Assembly: GCA_030323885.1 (NCBI GenBank)
Contig: CM059194.1
Location: forward strand, 1,178,001-1,242,000
Direction: 5' to 3'
DNA from: Branchipolynoe longqiensis
Lineage: Eukaryota; Annelida; Polychaeta; Phyllodocida; Polynoidae
Length of the DNA: 64,000 bases
Program-made: the position numbers and the translations under genes
Shown here: piece by piece, positions 1 to 13,300 of the stretch
Layout of the letters: every line of letters starts with the position of its first letter
Position numbering within the stretch: the first letter of the stretch is position 1
Notes under the pieces: generated by a model
What the model was told of the DNA's origin: nothing
Seen by the model: only the letters and a program-made list of their open reading frames with translations
The model's database searches: none

Positions 1-519
1 TAAATCGATGAAATTTTGAATTAAAGATAACTAAGACTAAAAGGATTAGGAGGTTATATTGCTGGCGCTATTGCGGGAAAGCAGTTTTTGCGGGGAGGGG
101 TTTATCTGATACCACCCCTGGCCTGCTTCCATTCGTGTCCCATTAAAGTCACCCAGTATAGTCCACTGAGATGACAAACAAACTCGGAATGAAGTATATG
201 AATGATGTCATGGGTGGAATTCCCTCAGCAAATGACCTAATATGGTTCTGCACATGACTAAATATGATTCCCCACAGACTGGAAAATACTGAGGAACCCC
301 TTTAGGTTTCACTTGCACACTAGTCATTGTGGTACTCTCCTTCCATATATTTATTTGCACAATCCGAAATGGTGTGCTTGGAGAGCATTTATCGGAATAC
401 AGTTCCAGTCTCAGCGGCCTATACCAGATCCCTTTACTGTTTGGCTTTGGCCAATGCCGCATTGTTACCTACAGGTAACCCGAGGTCCTCACCCCAAACA
501 CCTTCAACCTAAGCTAACC
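1..519. other. Upstream intron of SPIDR, nothing recognised
   Basis: Presumed intron of the + strand gene, since exon 991 has an acceptor. Short ORFs on both strands show no family features or splice support. Confidence 0.5.
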
Positions 520-966
520 CAGGGTCTGTAAGGGGCTTGGAAAATCTTGTGACAAATCTTGAACTTCATTTGCCCAATTTCAAGCCCTTGAAAAGCCTTG
601 AATTTAACCTATTTTGGGTAATTAGTCTTGAAAAGCCTTGTATTCCATTACACTGTCCCCACTGATCTAAATTAGTCTGAAATCGCCATTCGCAAATGTT
701 GTTTTTTCCTTAAATGAGGGATGATATTGTTCCGTTTTTAAGCGGATTTCCATTTTTATCCGCAGCCTGGGGGCATTTTTTATATAGGTGTAAACGGAAA
801 TTTGCCGTTGGGATAATAATCTCGGCTTGATTTCCGCTTTCTTTTGTCTGAAACCACTAACATCCCTGTGAAATACGAATGAAAATAGTCTTAAATTTCT
901 ATCAAAAACAGCCTTGAAAAGGCATTGAATATTGCATATCGTGACGTGTGATGTGTACGGACCCTG
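520..966 (+). mobile_element. MITE family 1, long copy
   Basis: Begins CAGGGTCTGTA and ends GTACGGACCCTG, forming terminal inverted repeats. It is flanked on both sides by CTAACC (514-519 and 967-972). Body sequence (CTTGAAAAGCCTTGAATTTAA type) recurs at 5685, 11748, 16432, 17770 and 38384. This copy has about 180 extra internal bases. The exon-a acceptor lies 24 bp downstream. Confidence 0.8.
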
Positions 967-990
967 CTAACCTTTAGCGTCTGTTTACAG

Positions 991-1352
991 AGGATGTACA
1001 CCACAGTCCGGCAGACATCAGTGATTATTCAAGCTCTGAGAGCTCAGATGATGATGGCTTTAATGAGATCAAACCTCTGTCACACTCCCCAGTCTCACCT
1101 GGTCACCTTGAACCTGTCCATCATCATCATCATCAACAACACCCAGTAGCGAAGGCAACCCCAAAGCGAGGCGTGAAGAGGAGGTTGTGCGTCAACCACT
1201 CAGAGCAGGTTCTAGACAACACCGGAAGCAGTTTTGCGCTGACCACATGTGCTGTGCAAAGTAAAGACAAACCACAGGGGCTTATATCGGTAAACAGTCC
1301 GTCAAACAGACAGAAACAAACGCTTTCCCAGCAATCTAACTCGTCAGTGCAG
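991..1352 (+). CDS. SPIDR: SPIDR exon a (first in window)
   Basis: The acceptor is ctgtttacag and the donor is CAG|gtgtgc, ending in phase 0. Bases 991-992 finish a codon from an unseen upstream exon. It encodes residues 1-120 of the visible protein. These include an acidic patch (DISDYSSSESSDDD, residues 8-21), a run of five histidines (43-47) and a basic TPKRGVKRR stretch (56-64) that could be a nuclear localisation signal. The Ser/Asp-rich composition parallels the N-terminal third of vertebrate SPIDR; this part of the family is poorly conserved and disordered. Confidence 0.75.
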
Positions 1353-4300
1353 GTGTGCTTATACTTAATTATACTTAGGCCAAATAAAATACAAAAATTG
1401 GTGATCGTCCTTTTGAAATAAAAAATCAGGGTCGGGCGGGCGGTTTTTATTTATATTTTTTACTTTTGACGTAGACGTAATACATAGCCAAACGCGATGC
1501 CTGAATGAGTTGAGCATCCGCCTCCCGTTCTGGTAGGTCATGGGATTCGAACTCCTGAGTTCGAACCCTGGCCGAGTCTAACCACTGACTTAAAAATTGA
1601 TGCAAAAGTTGAATTGCTGCTAGCCAGATGCCTTTTTAACAGTTAAAAAAAACTATATTATTTCTGGAGCGGGTGATTTTTCAGGCACGGGTAGGGACAA
1701 TCACCTATTTAAACAAATTGATTTGGCCTTCGCCTTATACTTATCCTCCTCTGGTTATATATCTAGGCATACAATCTGTTAACAGTGTGTTAACAGATTA
1801 GGCCTGGCTATATGTAACTTATCATTATTATAGTGGTCCTGCAGTGGGGACCGACTGCCGATACTGACTCCAAAATTTATCGACTCTGTTTTCAATGCAT
1901 TTAGTGATGGAGCTTTGACTATTTTGGGTGGAAGCCTATTCCAGGTTTTTGCCGTGTGAAACTTTCATACATTTATACAGCTTTTTTAAAATTTTAATTT
2001 CACAATTGTCGACATTTTCCTATTCATGCAACGAGTAGTAATTCTCATACCCCTCCCCTTTCTCTATTAGTGCATTGCTATTTGTACGCGCTATATGTAC
2101 CTGCACAAAAGTGGTATTTAATCTAATATAAAATATTATCGCACTGCAATCTACATTAGAAGCAAATGTATGGCAAGAATCCTTCCAAGTTTGTCGTCAG
2201 GAGGCTTATTCTTAAAGCTGCATAGTCCGATGAAATATCAAATTTTCAAAACCAAACCAATTATCTAGGTTTGATTTTACATATCTAACGTAGATACTGA
2301 TGCACTTATTAAGCATTTGTTTCTGCGTAGAAGGCAATACTGAGTCAATTTAACGGAACCTGTTACTGCAGAAGTCTATGGTGTTAGGGTTTTGGCAAGT
2401 TTGCCAAAACTAATTTTCCATGTTTGCACTCAAAATATCTAAAAGGTTTACCATTTAAAATAAGAGTAACTTTGAACTAATGTAAAGTAGATACTAGTGA
2501 TTGATCTAATATATTTATCTCAGAAAAAATATAGAAATTCAAAACCATCGGATTATGCAACTTTAATTAAGTATAGAGTCTAAAGTGAAAGATCAGGATG
2601 GGAGTAGCACCAACCCCAACTTCCGCCTGTAAGCTGAAGCTGTGACCCGGCGTGCAGGGTCACAGCTTCAGTCCTTCCTGAGGGGACCAGCAGAACTCGG
2701 AATGCACCTATTGAAAGTTAACCAATGCATTGCAATAATTGTTTTGTAATATAATAGTGCTATATGTTCACATTAATATGGAACTGAATTATTTATATCT
2801 GTGACCTCTTTCTCGCTCCCTAGAATTATTCCATCTACGATTTCGACACACAGACGCCGACTTCCAAAGAAGATGCATCACCCCATCAAACAAAGGTATG
2901 GCTCTTCTTTTTTTTTTATCCACAAAAAAACGCATTGATTAACATATTAACGAATGCCCAAATATTATGTTCCAAGTAGTCCTTCAATTATGTTACATAG
3001 CCAAACTGTTATTACCTCCAAAGAACATTTTGTTTGTTTGTTTGTTTGTTTGTTTGTTTAACGACCCCCCACCCCCAGAGCTCATAAAGTAAAGATTGGC
3101 TATTGAAGGTCATACAGTGGTTAAACATAACTGACTAAAATTACATTTCAAGCAAGTAAAATAGAACACAGAAATGTATGCCAAAAGAGCTTACAACTGT
3201 GGTCAAATCATAAGGGGTATATGATGAATAAAATCAACAGCAACAAAACGTTTCCAAGTTACTGGCACAAACCAAAGCAGAACTGGGCAGGCCACGGTCG
3301 TGCATTCGATTCACCCTGAAATACAAAATGGCTAACCATACAACACAACCATCCCACCTAGTCGCAGTCCTGAAGGGTCGAGGGGTGTTCTGGCACACTG
3401 GTGTACTATCTAAGGGCAGGACATGGGTGAAAGGATGCTGTAACAAACCACAATGGGATGGGACCCTCTCCCGCAGGCCTGTATGTCATCTGCGTAGATG
3501 TACATAGTAGGCTAAATTATCATATACAAGTTAGGAAAAAACTTTGAAAATTAAAAAAAAACTAATATAGAAACTACAAACACCCAAAACCGCAAAAGGT
3601 TGGCCCGAGAAAGATCCGGTAAACACTCCTGAGTGCGGGACCAGACCAATCCAGTATCACAGCTGTCCAGCGTTGAAAACAAGCACCCTCACGGGAGCTC
3701 ATACGTTATGGGCAGAATACAAAAACTTGTCACAAAAAAAAAGAAGTTCTTCTGCGCCAGGTGGCAGCACACTAGCGGGTGGGCAGGGCCCCGAGTGGAC
3801 TGCCGTACTGCGTCCAGCTAGCGGCTCCCCTTACCATGAGCGCTTAGCTGCGACCTGGGTGGTCAAGGGACGGGTCACTAGGTCTTATGACACCGTGGTG
3901 GGCAGGATAGAAGATTAAACGTTGGAAGCGTATATTTGTGTCTTCGTGGTTATTCGGCCTATGCAATACAGTTAGACTTAGAGAGACCAGGGAGGAACCG
4001 ACCGTACGCAGCCTATACACAATATTCATACGCATGCACTGTGGCAACGGTCCCACAACTGTAGTGTTCGTCGTCGCCGTCAGATGTCGCATGCGTTGTG
4101 AATATTGTGTATTCATAGTGACTGACTAGTTTGGTACCATCCTAAAATTTTCAAAAGGGTCCAAACATGAAAATTATATTTTTCTTGGAAGCTCCAATGA
4201 CCGAAAAGCAATATACTTTTGGAATTTTCAAAATATCCCAAAATCTGACTGACATACGTGCATTTGAAAGTTAGTAATTTCCATAGCTTTTGTATGCGCT

Positions 4301-7300
4301 GTGGCAACGGTCCCACAACCGTAGGGTTCATCGTCACTGTCAGATGTTGCATGCTTTGTGAATATTGTGTATTACACTAACATACTTAATACACATAGTC
4401 AAAAATAACTATTTGACTTACTAACCCCCAAAAATCATTAACAATGTAATGTGGAAACCAAATATGTGGTACACAATTTCTGAGACCAGACGGGATGGCC
4501 GAATGAGTTGAGTGTCCGTCTCCTGTTTTTGGAGATTGGGGGATCCGAACCCATGGGATCGTGAGTTCATACCCTGATCAAGTCAAACCAATGATGTAAA
4601 AATTGATACTGGTCACTTCCTAGTCAGGCACTTGGCATTATTAGGATAGGGCAACGACTGGTTGGCTCAGTGTCAGGATCATGTGACTGAGTGGGATATC
4701 AGGTCATTAACTTACAGATTAACTTACAGATCCTCTTCTGGTTGATCTAGGCCATATTGGGCCTCTAAGACCAGCTCGTTATTGCAAAAAAAAAGAGCCT
4801 TTTTTTTCACACATGGAGGTCGAAAGTGCCCTGAAGTCATATAATTGTAGGTGTCCTCTCCAATGTCTATCCAGCCTTCTCTCAAATGCTTCTACCGATG
4901 GTGCTTCAACCACTTGGTCTGGGAGACTGTTCCATGGATCTGTCACTCGAAAGAAAAATGACTGTTTCCTGACCTGAACTCTGGGCCACTCCTTGAAGAT
5001 ATTATACCACTGGCCTCTGGTGTTACTGTTTGTTCTGAGGTTGAACAAACCTGTTGTGACATCACCCTCATAGACTCCAATAATAATCTTATAAGTCTCT
5101 ATCATATCTCCCCTGAGACGACTATATGACAATGTTAGCTCAAGTCTCCTCAGGCGACCTTCATATGATATCACTCCCAATCCTGGGATCACCCTTGTCG
5201 CGTGACGTTGTACATTTTCCTATCATGGTGCAGGCAGTCTGATCTCCCAGTGGGGCAGCACTATAAAGTCGCCATGAGTGTGCACTGCCACAAGTCGGTA
5301 CCCGTCCTGATATGACTTAGATGTTGCTAGGACGCAAAACAACAACAAACCAAACCAGTTTCTGAGAATGACCCAATTATGCTTTTCCTTGCAGAGTTCC
5401 GATGTGGAGACGGAGCTGGCCTCAATATCATCAACAAGTCCACTGCAGTCAGAACTAGACGCTGGAGAAAGGAAGTTACGCAGTTCGGAATGGCTGAGGA
5501 ATCTTCAGTGGATGCCAGATGACGCGCACCAGAAAGCCGCTGTCGAAAACCAGCAGACATCTCTAGAGGACTCGGCCAAGAAAAGCAAAAGGAAATATTG
5601 CAAGTGAGCTAGGATCATAAAGACAATTCTAATCATATGGATGGTGATAAGATCCTTATTACGGGTGATTATTTATATTATTACCATGGTCCGTACGGGG
5701 CCTGGAAATCTTGAAAAGTCTTGAACTTCATTTGCCCTATTTCAAGGTCTTAAAGAGCCCGAATTTAACCTATTTTGGGTAATTAGTCTTGAAAGGCCTT
5801 GCATTCCATTAAACTCTCCCTATTGATCTAAATTAGTCCGAAATCGCCATTCACGATTGTTGTTTTTCCCTGAAATCCAAATGAAAATAGCCTTGAATTC
5901 CATATCTTCACATGTGTACAGATCCTGTATTACGCAAGTAGGAGACAAGACAATCAAGTTGGTTGAGCAAACTCTGGCTTGACTCGAATGAACCCTCCGT
6001 TTATTAATCAAAAGTAAGGAAATCTGGATTAGTTAGGCTGATAGCAGGGGTGTGCATGTACCATGTCATCATTAGCCATGGTTAATGCAATGAGCAGCTA
6101 CCCAAGGCGCTCAGGCCCTGCATAACAAGCAATGGTGATTTCAACCTTGACCAAGACTAGTCAGAACCCGGCGGAAGGAGGAGCAGCTCACTCGCTCAAT
6201 CAATAAGATACAGCTATAATAGGCCTCGGTCCTGTTAGCCGCTCTTAATTAATAGAAATTGAGACAGTTCTTCAGATGTAGTGGATTTTAGCAATTGTCA
6301 CTGGCTCCAAGATGTACGTAATGCTTGACCAGTATGCATCCAGTCGGGACTTAAAACAGTTCACCGTCTCTGCTGCTACAACACTCCGGCAAGTCATTCC
6401 ACAGGTCAACCACCCTAAAACTGCTTCTCCAGTTTCAGGGAGTGTCCTCTGGCTCTGGTGTTGGACTCTCCGATAAGGGGGCTGCCTGTCTTGTAGATAC
6501 CATGGAGATATTTAAATACATATTCCCCCCCCCCCCCCGGGCCCATCTGTAGTACATGCTTGGGATCTTCAAATGACGCATACATTGTTCGTAAGGTATT
6601 TCATCGAATCCATGTAAAAGCTTCGTTTCCATTCTTTGGATCTTCTCGATTTACTCAGGATCCTTCTTGTAGGGTGATAGGGGTATTGAGCGAAGGAATA
6701 TAAATATAATGTAATTAGCAAATTAATATTATAAAATGAAGCTTACTGCCGGGCCTGGACAAGCTTGGTAGTAGGCTGGGAGTAGAGTTGGAAATGCAGT
6801 CAGACGACAATCAGTGTTTAGGCTCCATCTTAAATAATATTTGCATAACCATAAGTCATACTGCAGATAACTAGGGAGTTACAATGGCTGTTCCGGTATC
6901 CTCCCCCCCCCCACCCTCATATACGTGGGGGTGTAGGCGGACTGCTTTTACATCCTAGATTCCCCCCTCCTAATCCCCCCCCCACCTTCATATACGTGGG
7001 GGTGTAGGCGGACTGCTTTTACATCCTAGATCCCCCCCACCCTCATATACGTGGGGGTGTAGACGGACTGCTTTTACATCCTAATCCCCCCCCACCCTCA
7101 TATACGTGGGGGTGTAGACGGACTGCTTTTACATCCTAATCCCCCCTCATATACGTGGGGGTGTAGACGGACTGCTTTTACATCCTAATCCCCCCCCCAC
7201 CCTCATATACGTGGGGGTGTAGACGGACTGCTTTTACATCCTAATCCCCCCCCCACCCTCATATACGTGGGGGTGGAGACGGACTGCTGTTACATCCTAA

Positions 7301-10300
7301 TCCCCCCCCACCCTCATATACGTGGGGGTGTAGACGGACTGCTTTTACATCCTAATCCCCCCCCCCACCCTCATATACATGGAGGTGTAGACGGACTGCT
7401 TTTACATCCTAATCCCCCCCCCACCCTCATATACGTGGGGGTGTAGACGGACTGCTTTTACATCCTAATCCCCCCCCCCCACCCTCATATACGTGGGGTG
7501 GAGACGGACTGCTTTTACATCCTAATCCCCCCCCCCACCTTCATATACGTGGGGGTGTAGGCGGACTGCTTTTACATCCTAGATCCCCCCACCCTCATAT
7601 ACGTGGGGGTGTAGACGGACTGCTTTTACATCCTAATCCCCCCCCCACCCTCATATACGTGGGGGTGTAGACGGACTGCTTTTACATCCTAATCCCCCCC
7701 CACCCTCATATACGTGGGGGTGTAGACGGACTGCTTTTACATCCTAATCCCCCCCCCCACCCTCATATACGTGGGGGTGTAGACGGACTGCTTTTACATC
7801 CTAATCCCCCCCACCCTCATATACGTGGGGGTGTAGACGGACTGCTTTTACATCCTAATCCCCCCCCACCCTCATATACGTGGGGGTGGAGACAGACTGC
7901 TTTTACATCCTAATCCCCCCCCCACCCTCATATACGTGGGGGTGTAGACGGACTGCTTTTACATCCTAATCCGCCCCCACCCTCATATACGTGGGGGTGT
8001 AGACGGACTGCTTTTACATCCTAGATCCCCACCTCCTAACCCCCCGCACCTCCGATCAGGATCCTTCGTACAATCATCTTTCGCGAATATATATATACAT
8101 ATACACACATAAAATTATATACATGTATGCAGTAAAACCTCTCTAAACGACCAACTGCACAGATCGACCACTCCCCTATATCAATCGCATTATTTGGGTC
8201 CCAACAATAGACTACATCACCGTTCCGACTGCGCATGCGCTGAAAACGGCGCTGGGAGCAAAGCAAAGGCATACAGCCATTGAGTTTGGGGATACGCGTA
8301 GGGCAAAACTTCGATTTTATTCAAAATTAATAGAAATACATAACAATTTGGCATAAACATGGATGGAAGGATGCAATATAATAAATATGAATATGTTTAA
8401 GACACAACTCTCCATAATTAAGCATTTTGAACTAAGAAACATACACTTTCGGTCACTTTACAGGCTGATGTTTACATCACCATTGATTAGACATAAGTAA
8501 TTCTTGTTCTAAATATTCAATTGTTAAGTGTCAACAAAAACTTGTTTCAAAGAAATATATAACCAATATCTGATTAACCATACTCATTTTCTAGTTCTAC
8601 ATGTGTCATTAACCATAGAATATAAATAAATACATGAATAAAATAAGTAAAACTGACTCTGGCGATGGCTTTAACACTAGTCTGAGTGCCCAGATTTGTT
8701 TAAATCTAAATGCACATGGCATAAGATGGGCTGATTATATTGATGTAAATGCAATGCTGGATAAAAAGATTAATATCTTAATTTATTATATATATTTTTT
8801 TAGTTTGTGTTCTATGTTTCAAACAAGAGCTGAGATGAGCTGAAACTAGCACATTTCACAACTGCACCCAGTGTATTAGCATGTGCCATGTGCTTCTCGC
8901 GGGTTTGTTTTGCTTTGACGCATCCCACAATGCACAGCGCCCCCGTGAATGGTGATGTAGTCTATACTAGTGTAACCATATTCTAACTCCCTAAACCGAC
9001 CACCTCCCTAAATGAACCACTTAATGTCGGTCCCAAGGTTGGTCGATGTAGAGAGGTTTTACTGTATATAAATAGACGTGATGTATAACGCATTATGCGA
9101 GTATGAAGGCGTGGAAGGGAATTATTATGTTATGTATGTATTTATTATCCTGTGCTATGCCTCCTCAAATGCACCCATGTGACCGGTGGCGCCGTCACCG
9201 GGCTTCCTCATCACTAACGGTCACGCCACACTGTCAGTCGCACCTGAGATATGTGTATGCATGTTTGTTGGGGTTTTATGTCTTAATGTTTGCCCACTTA
9301 CAAAAGATGTTGCCATGAATAGCCGAAGCATTAATATTCATTTCAGGGGAGGGCTTGCTGACCGCCTCCAGAAATTACTGCGGCGGAAGAATTCCACACA
9401 GAATATCTGGAACCACAAAATGGCAATGCCGCAACAAACATCATCAGCAGGTTAGTCTATTTGCTTTTTGCATTAAATGCACGCGTCTTTAACTTGAATA
9501 ATAATTTATTCGTGGAGATCTTGATATGATGTAATGCTTCAAATATTTTCTTATTTACTATTCACTGAATGTTGGTAAAATCAAGAACAGGGAGTTTGGT
9601 TGGTGGTGAAGGTGTTGGTCATCCGATCGATCCTGCTCAGTGGACCCATTTGCAGTTTGGTTATTGTAATGGCGCACGGCCCTCCGACTCCCACATTGCC
9701 TTACACACACGGAAGAACGCCAAGATCCAATGTTAGTACGCTTCAACTTGGTTTATTGAACCAATCTGCTCTCCGCGGCGTCAACAGTCAACTGACCCGC
9801 CCCCTGACTCGCCAGATCTCACATCGACTCTATAGGTTGGGTGGGGGGGGTGAGCTAGCCACACGCAGTAGAGGGCAGCCCAGTCGGGCTCTGCCCTGTG
9901 GCTAGCCTGCCGCCACGTAGCGCAGTTCAGTGAAACTGCGTAGGTGCGCGGCGTAGTCTCCGCCACTACTGTGTGGTAGTAGGGCTCATGTACAGACTAC
10001 TACACCATTTTCCATTCCAACCAGTGGTCCACAACTGGTTCATCTGTCCTGTCTGTGGGGAAGTGCATATAAAAGACCCCTTGCTGCTTATCAGAAAGAG
10101 TAGCCTATGTGGCGGCAGCTGGTTTCCTCCAAAGAAATGTCGAATGACCATATGTTTGATGTCCAATTGCCAATGATATGGGAAATCAATATGCTCTAGA
10201 CGCATCGTTAAATAAAACAAGCTTTGGAGAGTAAGATTCGAGCCGACACTGCTGCCATTCAAGAGCTAACCATTAGACTATCCATGCTCCCTGATGCAGT

Positions 10301-13300
10301 TGTAATGGCGGTGATGAAAATGGGAAATATTGCGCCTAGAGCGGGACTGGAACCCACATCTCTTTGCATTCCGGGCCAGTGTGCTAACCATTACACCACC
10401 TAGGCTCCCTGATATCACCATACTACCGATGCCTACCTGTCTATGCGGCTCCTTGCCTGAGAGGTCAGTGCAGACCACTACACTATCAACTACCCAAACC
10501 TACCTGTGCATGTGTCATTTTACATTGGGAGGTCAGTGCACCTCATTGCACAACTTCAACAATCCTTTTACAGATGTATCTAAGGTACTGACAGTCGAGC
10601 TGGTGGAGACCAGGGTAGAGTTTTCTACTTTGTTGACAAAATGTCACGTCACCGCTCCTTCGACTGGGAAGGCCGCGACACTGGAAACTGCAGAGCTGAT
10701 AACCGTGCTGTTTTCATTGGAAACTGCGAAGCGGCTATCGTTAAAGAAGAGCTCTGTTGTTCAGATTCATCCTCCCTGGTAAGGAATGTTGATCCACAGA
10801 TTTGTGTGTGAGTTTATAAGAAGTGACACTCCAGTATATACAGTAGGACCTGTGTTCAGCGGCCCCTGTGTTCAGCGAACTCTTACCATGTGTGGACAAT
10901 TTTGTAATGTACTTACTAAACTGTCCTTGTTTCATTTACCTTTTACTATGATGACAACACATTGGTCTGGATGCAGAGTTATCCGTTGGGAGACAGTTAC
11001 TACTGTATACAACGATTTCTGGATTGATTGATTGATTGGTGGTTGCTTTACGTCGTGTCGGCAGCATAGGCCATATTCACGGCGAGAAATGTTTGTTTTT
11101 TGTTCAAACCATCGCTTTTACATGTAAAAGCAGACAATCAATTATGTGCCAATAGACACTCATTAAATTAGAAAGCTCACAATCATATATTTGTGGTCAA
11201 GGGAAACAAATTCCCATAGAAAAAGAAAAGTTTTATTAATAATTGATAGAATTTATTTAGTAAACTATATGAGGTGGTACAGTCCAGCTGCCCTTAAAAA
11301 GGCTAAAATATTTTCCTGTTTTACCTTAGTAAAAAGGTCATGCATACTGCCTGCAGTGTAGAACCGTTGGCGCAGGGCCAAAAAATCAACGCAACTTAGT
11401 CAAATGTGTTTGAGTGTCAGCGGGGACTGACACCCAATACATTCAAGGGGATGTATTGCGTTATGTTGTTTGTTATTTGTTTGTGTTTTACATCTTAGCA
11501 ACATCTAAGGTCATAACCGGGCGCAGTGGCCGAATCGGTTGAGTGCGGACCTGGCGTGCGGAAGGTCAGGAGTTCGGTTTGCAGCATGCAACATTTCATG
11601 AGGATGGACAAAGAATTTCTGCATTTTGGCCCTTAAAAAGAGCTGTCTCGAGTCCTGAAAAATCATGAAAAAACAACCTTTTAAAAGGTGGGAACCATGT
11701 CCTACCACGACTATTGATTGTGTCTATACCAAAGTAATTCTAGACTACAGGGTCCGTATGGGGCATGGAAAGTCTTGAAAGGTTTTGAACTTCATTCGCC
11801 CCATTTTAAGGGCCTGAAAAGCCTTGAATTTAACCTATTTTAGGTAATAAGTCTTGAAAAGCCTTGAATTCCATTAAACTGTCCCCACTGATCTAAATTA
11901 GTCTGGAATCGCCATTCGCCATCATTGTTTTTTCCTGAAATCCAATCAAATGGATTCCTATAAAAAACAGCCATGAAATAGCCTTGAAATCCATAACTTC
12001 ACATGTGTACGGACCCTGAGGCTAATTCTTTTTAAAATTTTATTTGAACCCTTTCTCCGCGATATCTAGGCAAGACCTCAACTCACCGACTGGAAACAAG
12101 GTCATTCTGTGTACCCTTTTCTGCTGCCTCCTACCGGGACAAAACGACACAACCGGAAATGATGCAATGTCAGCCACGGGTGGACAACATGATGACGGGG
12201 CAGAAGCTCAGCAGTCAGGGGTTGAAGGTCATGTGGTCGCTACGTGGAAGTGCCCTTGTTCAGAAGGTATACAACACTTGCTTATGCACTACTGACTTGG
12301 TACTAGACGCGGTGGGAGAATCGGTAGAGCGCAGGCTTCCCGTGCGGAATGCCGGCAGTTAGAATCCCAGCAATGAAAGCAATAACTTATCAAAAGTGAT
12401 ACTTATCGCTACTTAGCCTGGCGCTCGGCATTAATAGGATAGGACAAGGACTGGTTAGCACAGTCTCAGAGTAATGTGCCTGTGTGGGATATCGGGTCAA
12501 GGTACAGGTGAGCTGGTGTCCCAGTGGGGCAGCACTATGAAGTCACCATGAGTGTGCACTGTCACAAGTCAGCACCTGTCCTTATATGAACTTAGATGTT
12601 GCTAGGATATAAAACAACAGCAAACAAACAACTGATTTGGTAGGCTGTCGGTTACTGTGCAGCTTGATACTGTGGACATGCCCAGTAAACTACCTCATAA
12701 ACAGGCATGACCGCTCTCTGCGATAACGCGCATTTCTGCCATTTTGGGTAAAACTGCCATTTGTGTCGTTTCTAAAATATCTCAGACATAAAACTCCAAC
12801 ATCCAGAAAAATCCAATCTTATGTTTTTTTATCTATTTACTACCTAATATTAATGCTGCATAGTCCGATGAAGTATTACATTTTCAAAACCAAAACAATT
12901 ATGTAGAATTGATTCTACATAACTTAGACACTGAGGGACTTATTAAGTATTTGTTGCCATATAGAACAGAATACCGAGACAGTTTTAAAAGAAGCTATTA
13001 CTGCTGAAGCCTCTGGTGTCAGAGTTTTGGTGTGCTTGCCAAAATTAATTTGACATGTTTGCACTTCTAATATCTCAAAAGTTAACCATTTAAAATAAAA
13101 CTTCAAGCTAAAGTAAGATAGATTATAACATTTAATATAATATATTTATCTCAAAAAAATTACAGAAACTCAAAACCATCGGACTATGCAACCTTAACAC
13201 GCGGTTCTAGAGACACTTGAATCCTTTAACTGTGCCTCAGGCTGGTGATGGCTGGTGTTGGGTGACGGCTGGTGTTGGGTCAGTGGCCGGCTGGTATCAG

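Noticed and set aside
3673..4352. Overlapping short frames on both strands
   Set aside because: They fall in an intronic interspersed repeat with a direct duplication; no conserved features.
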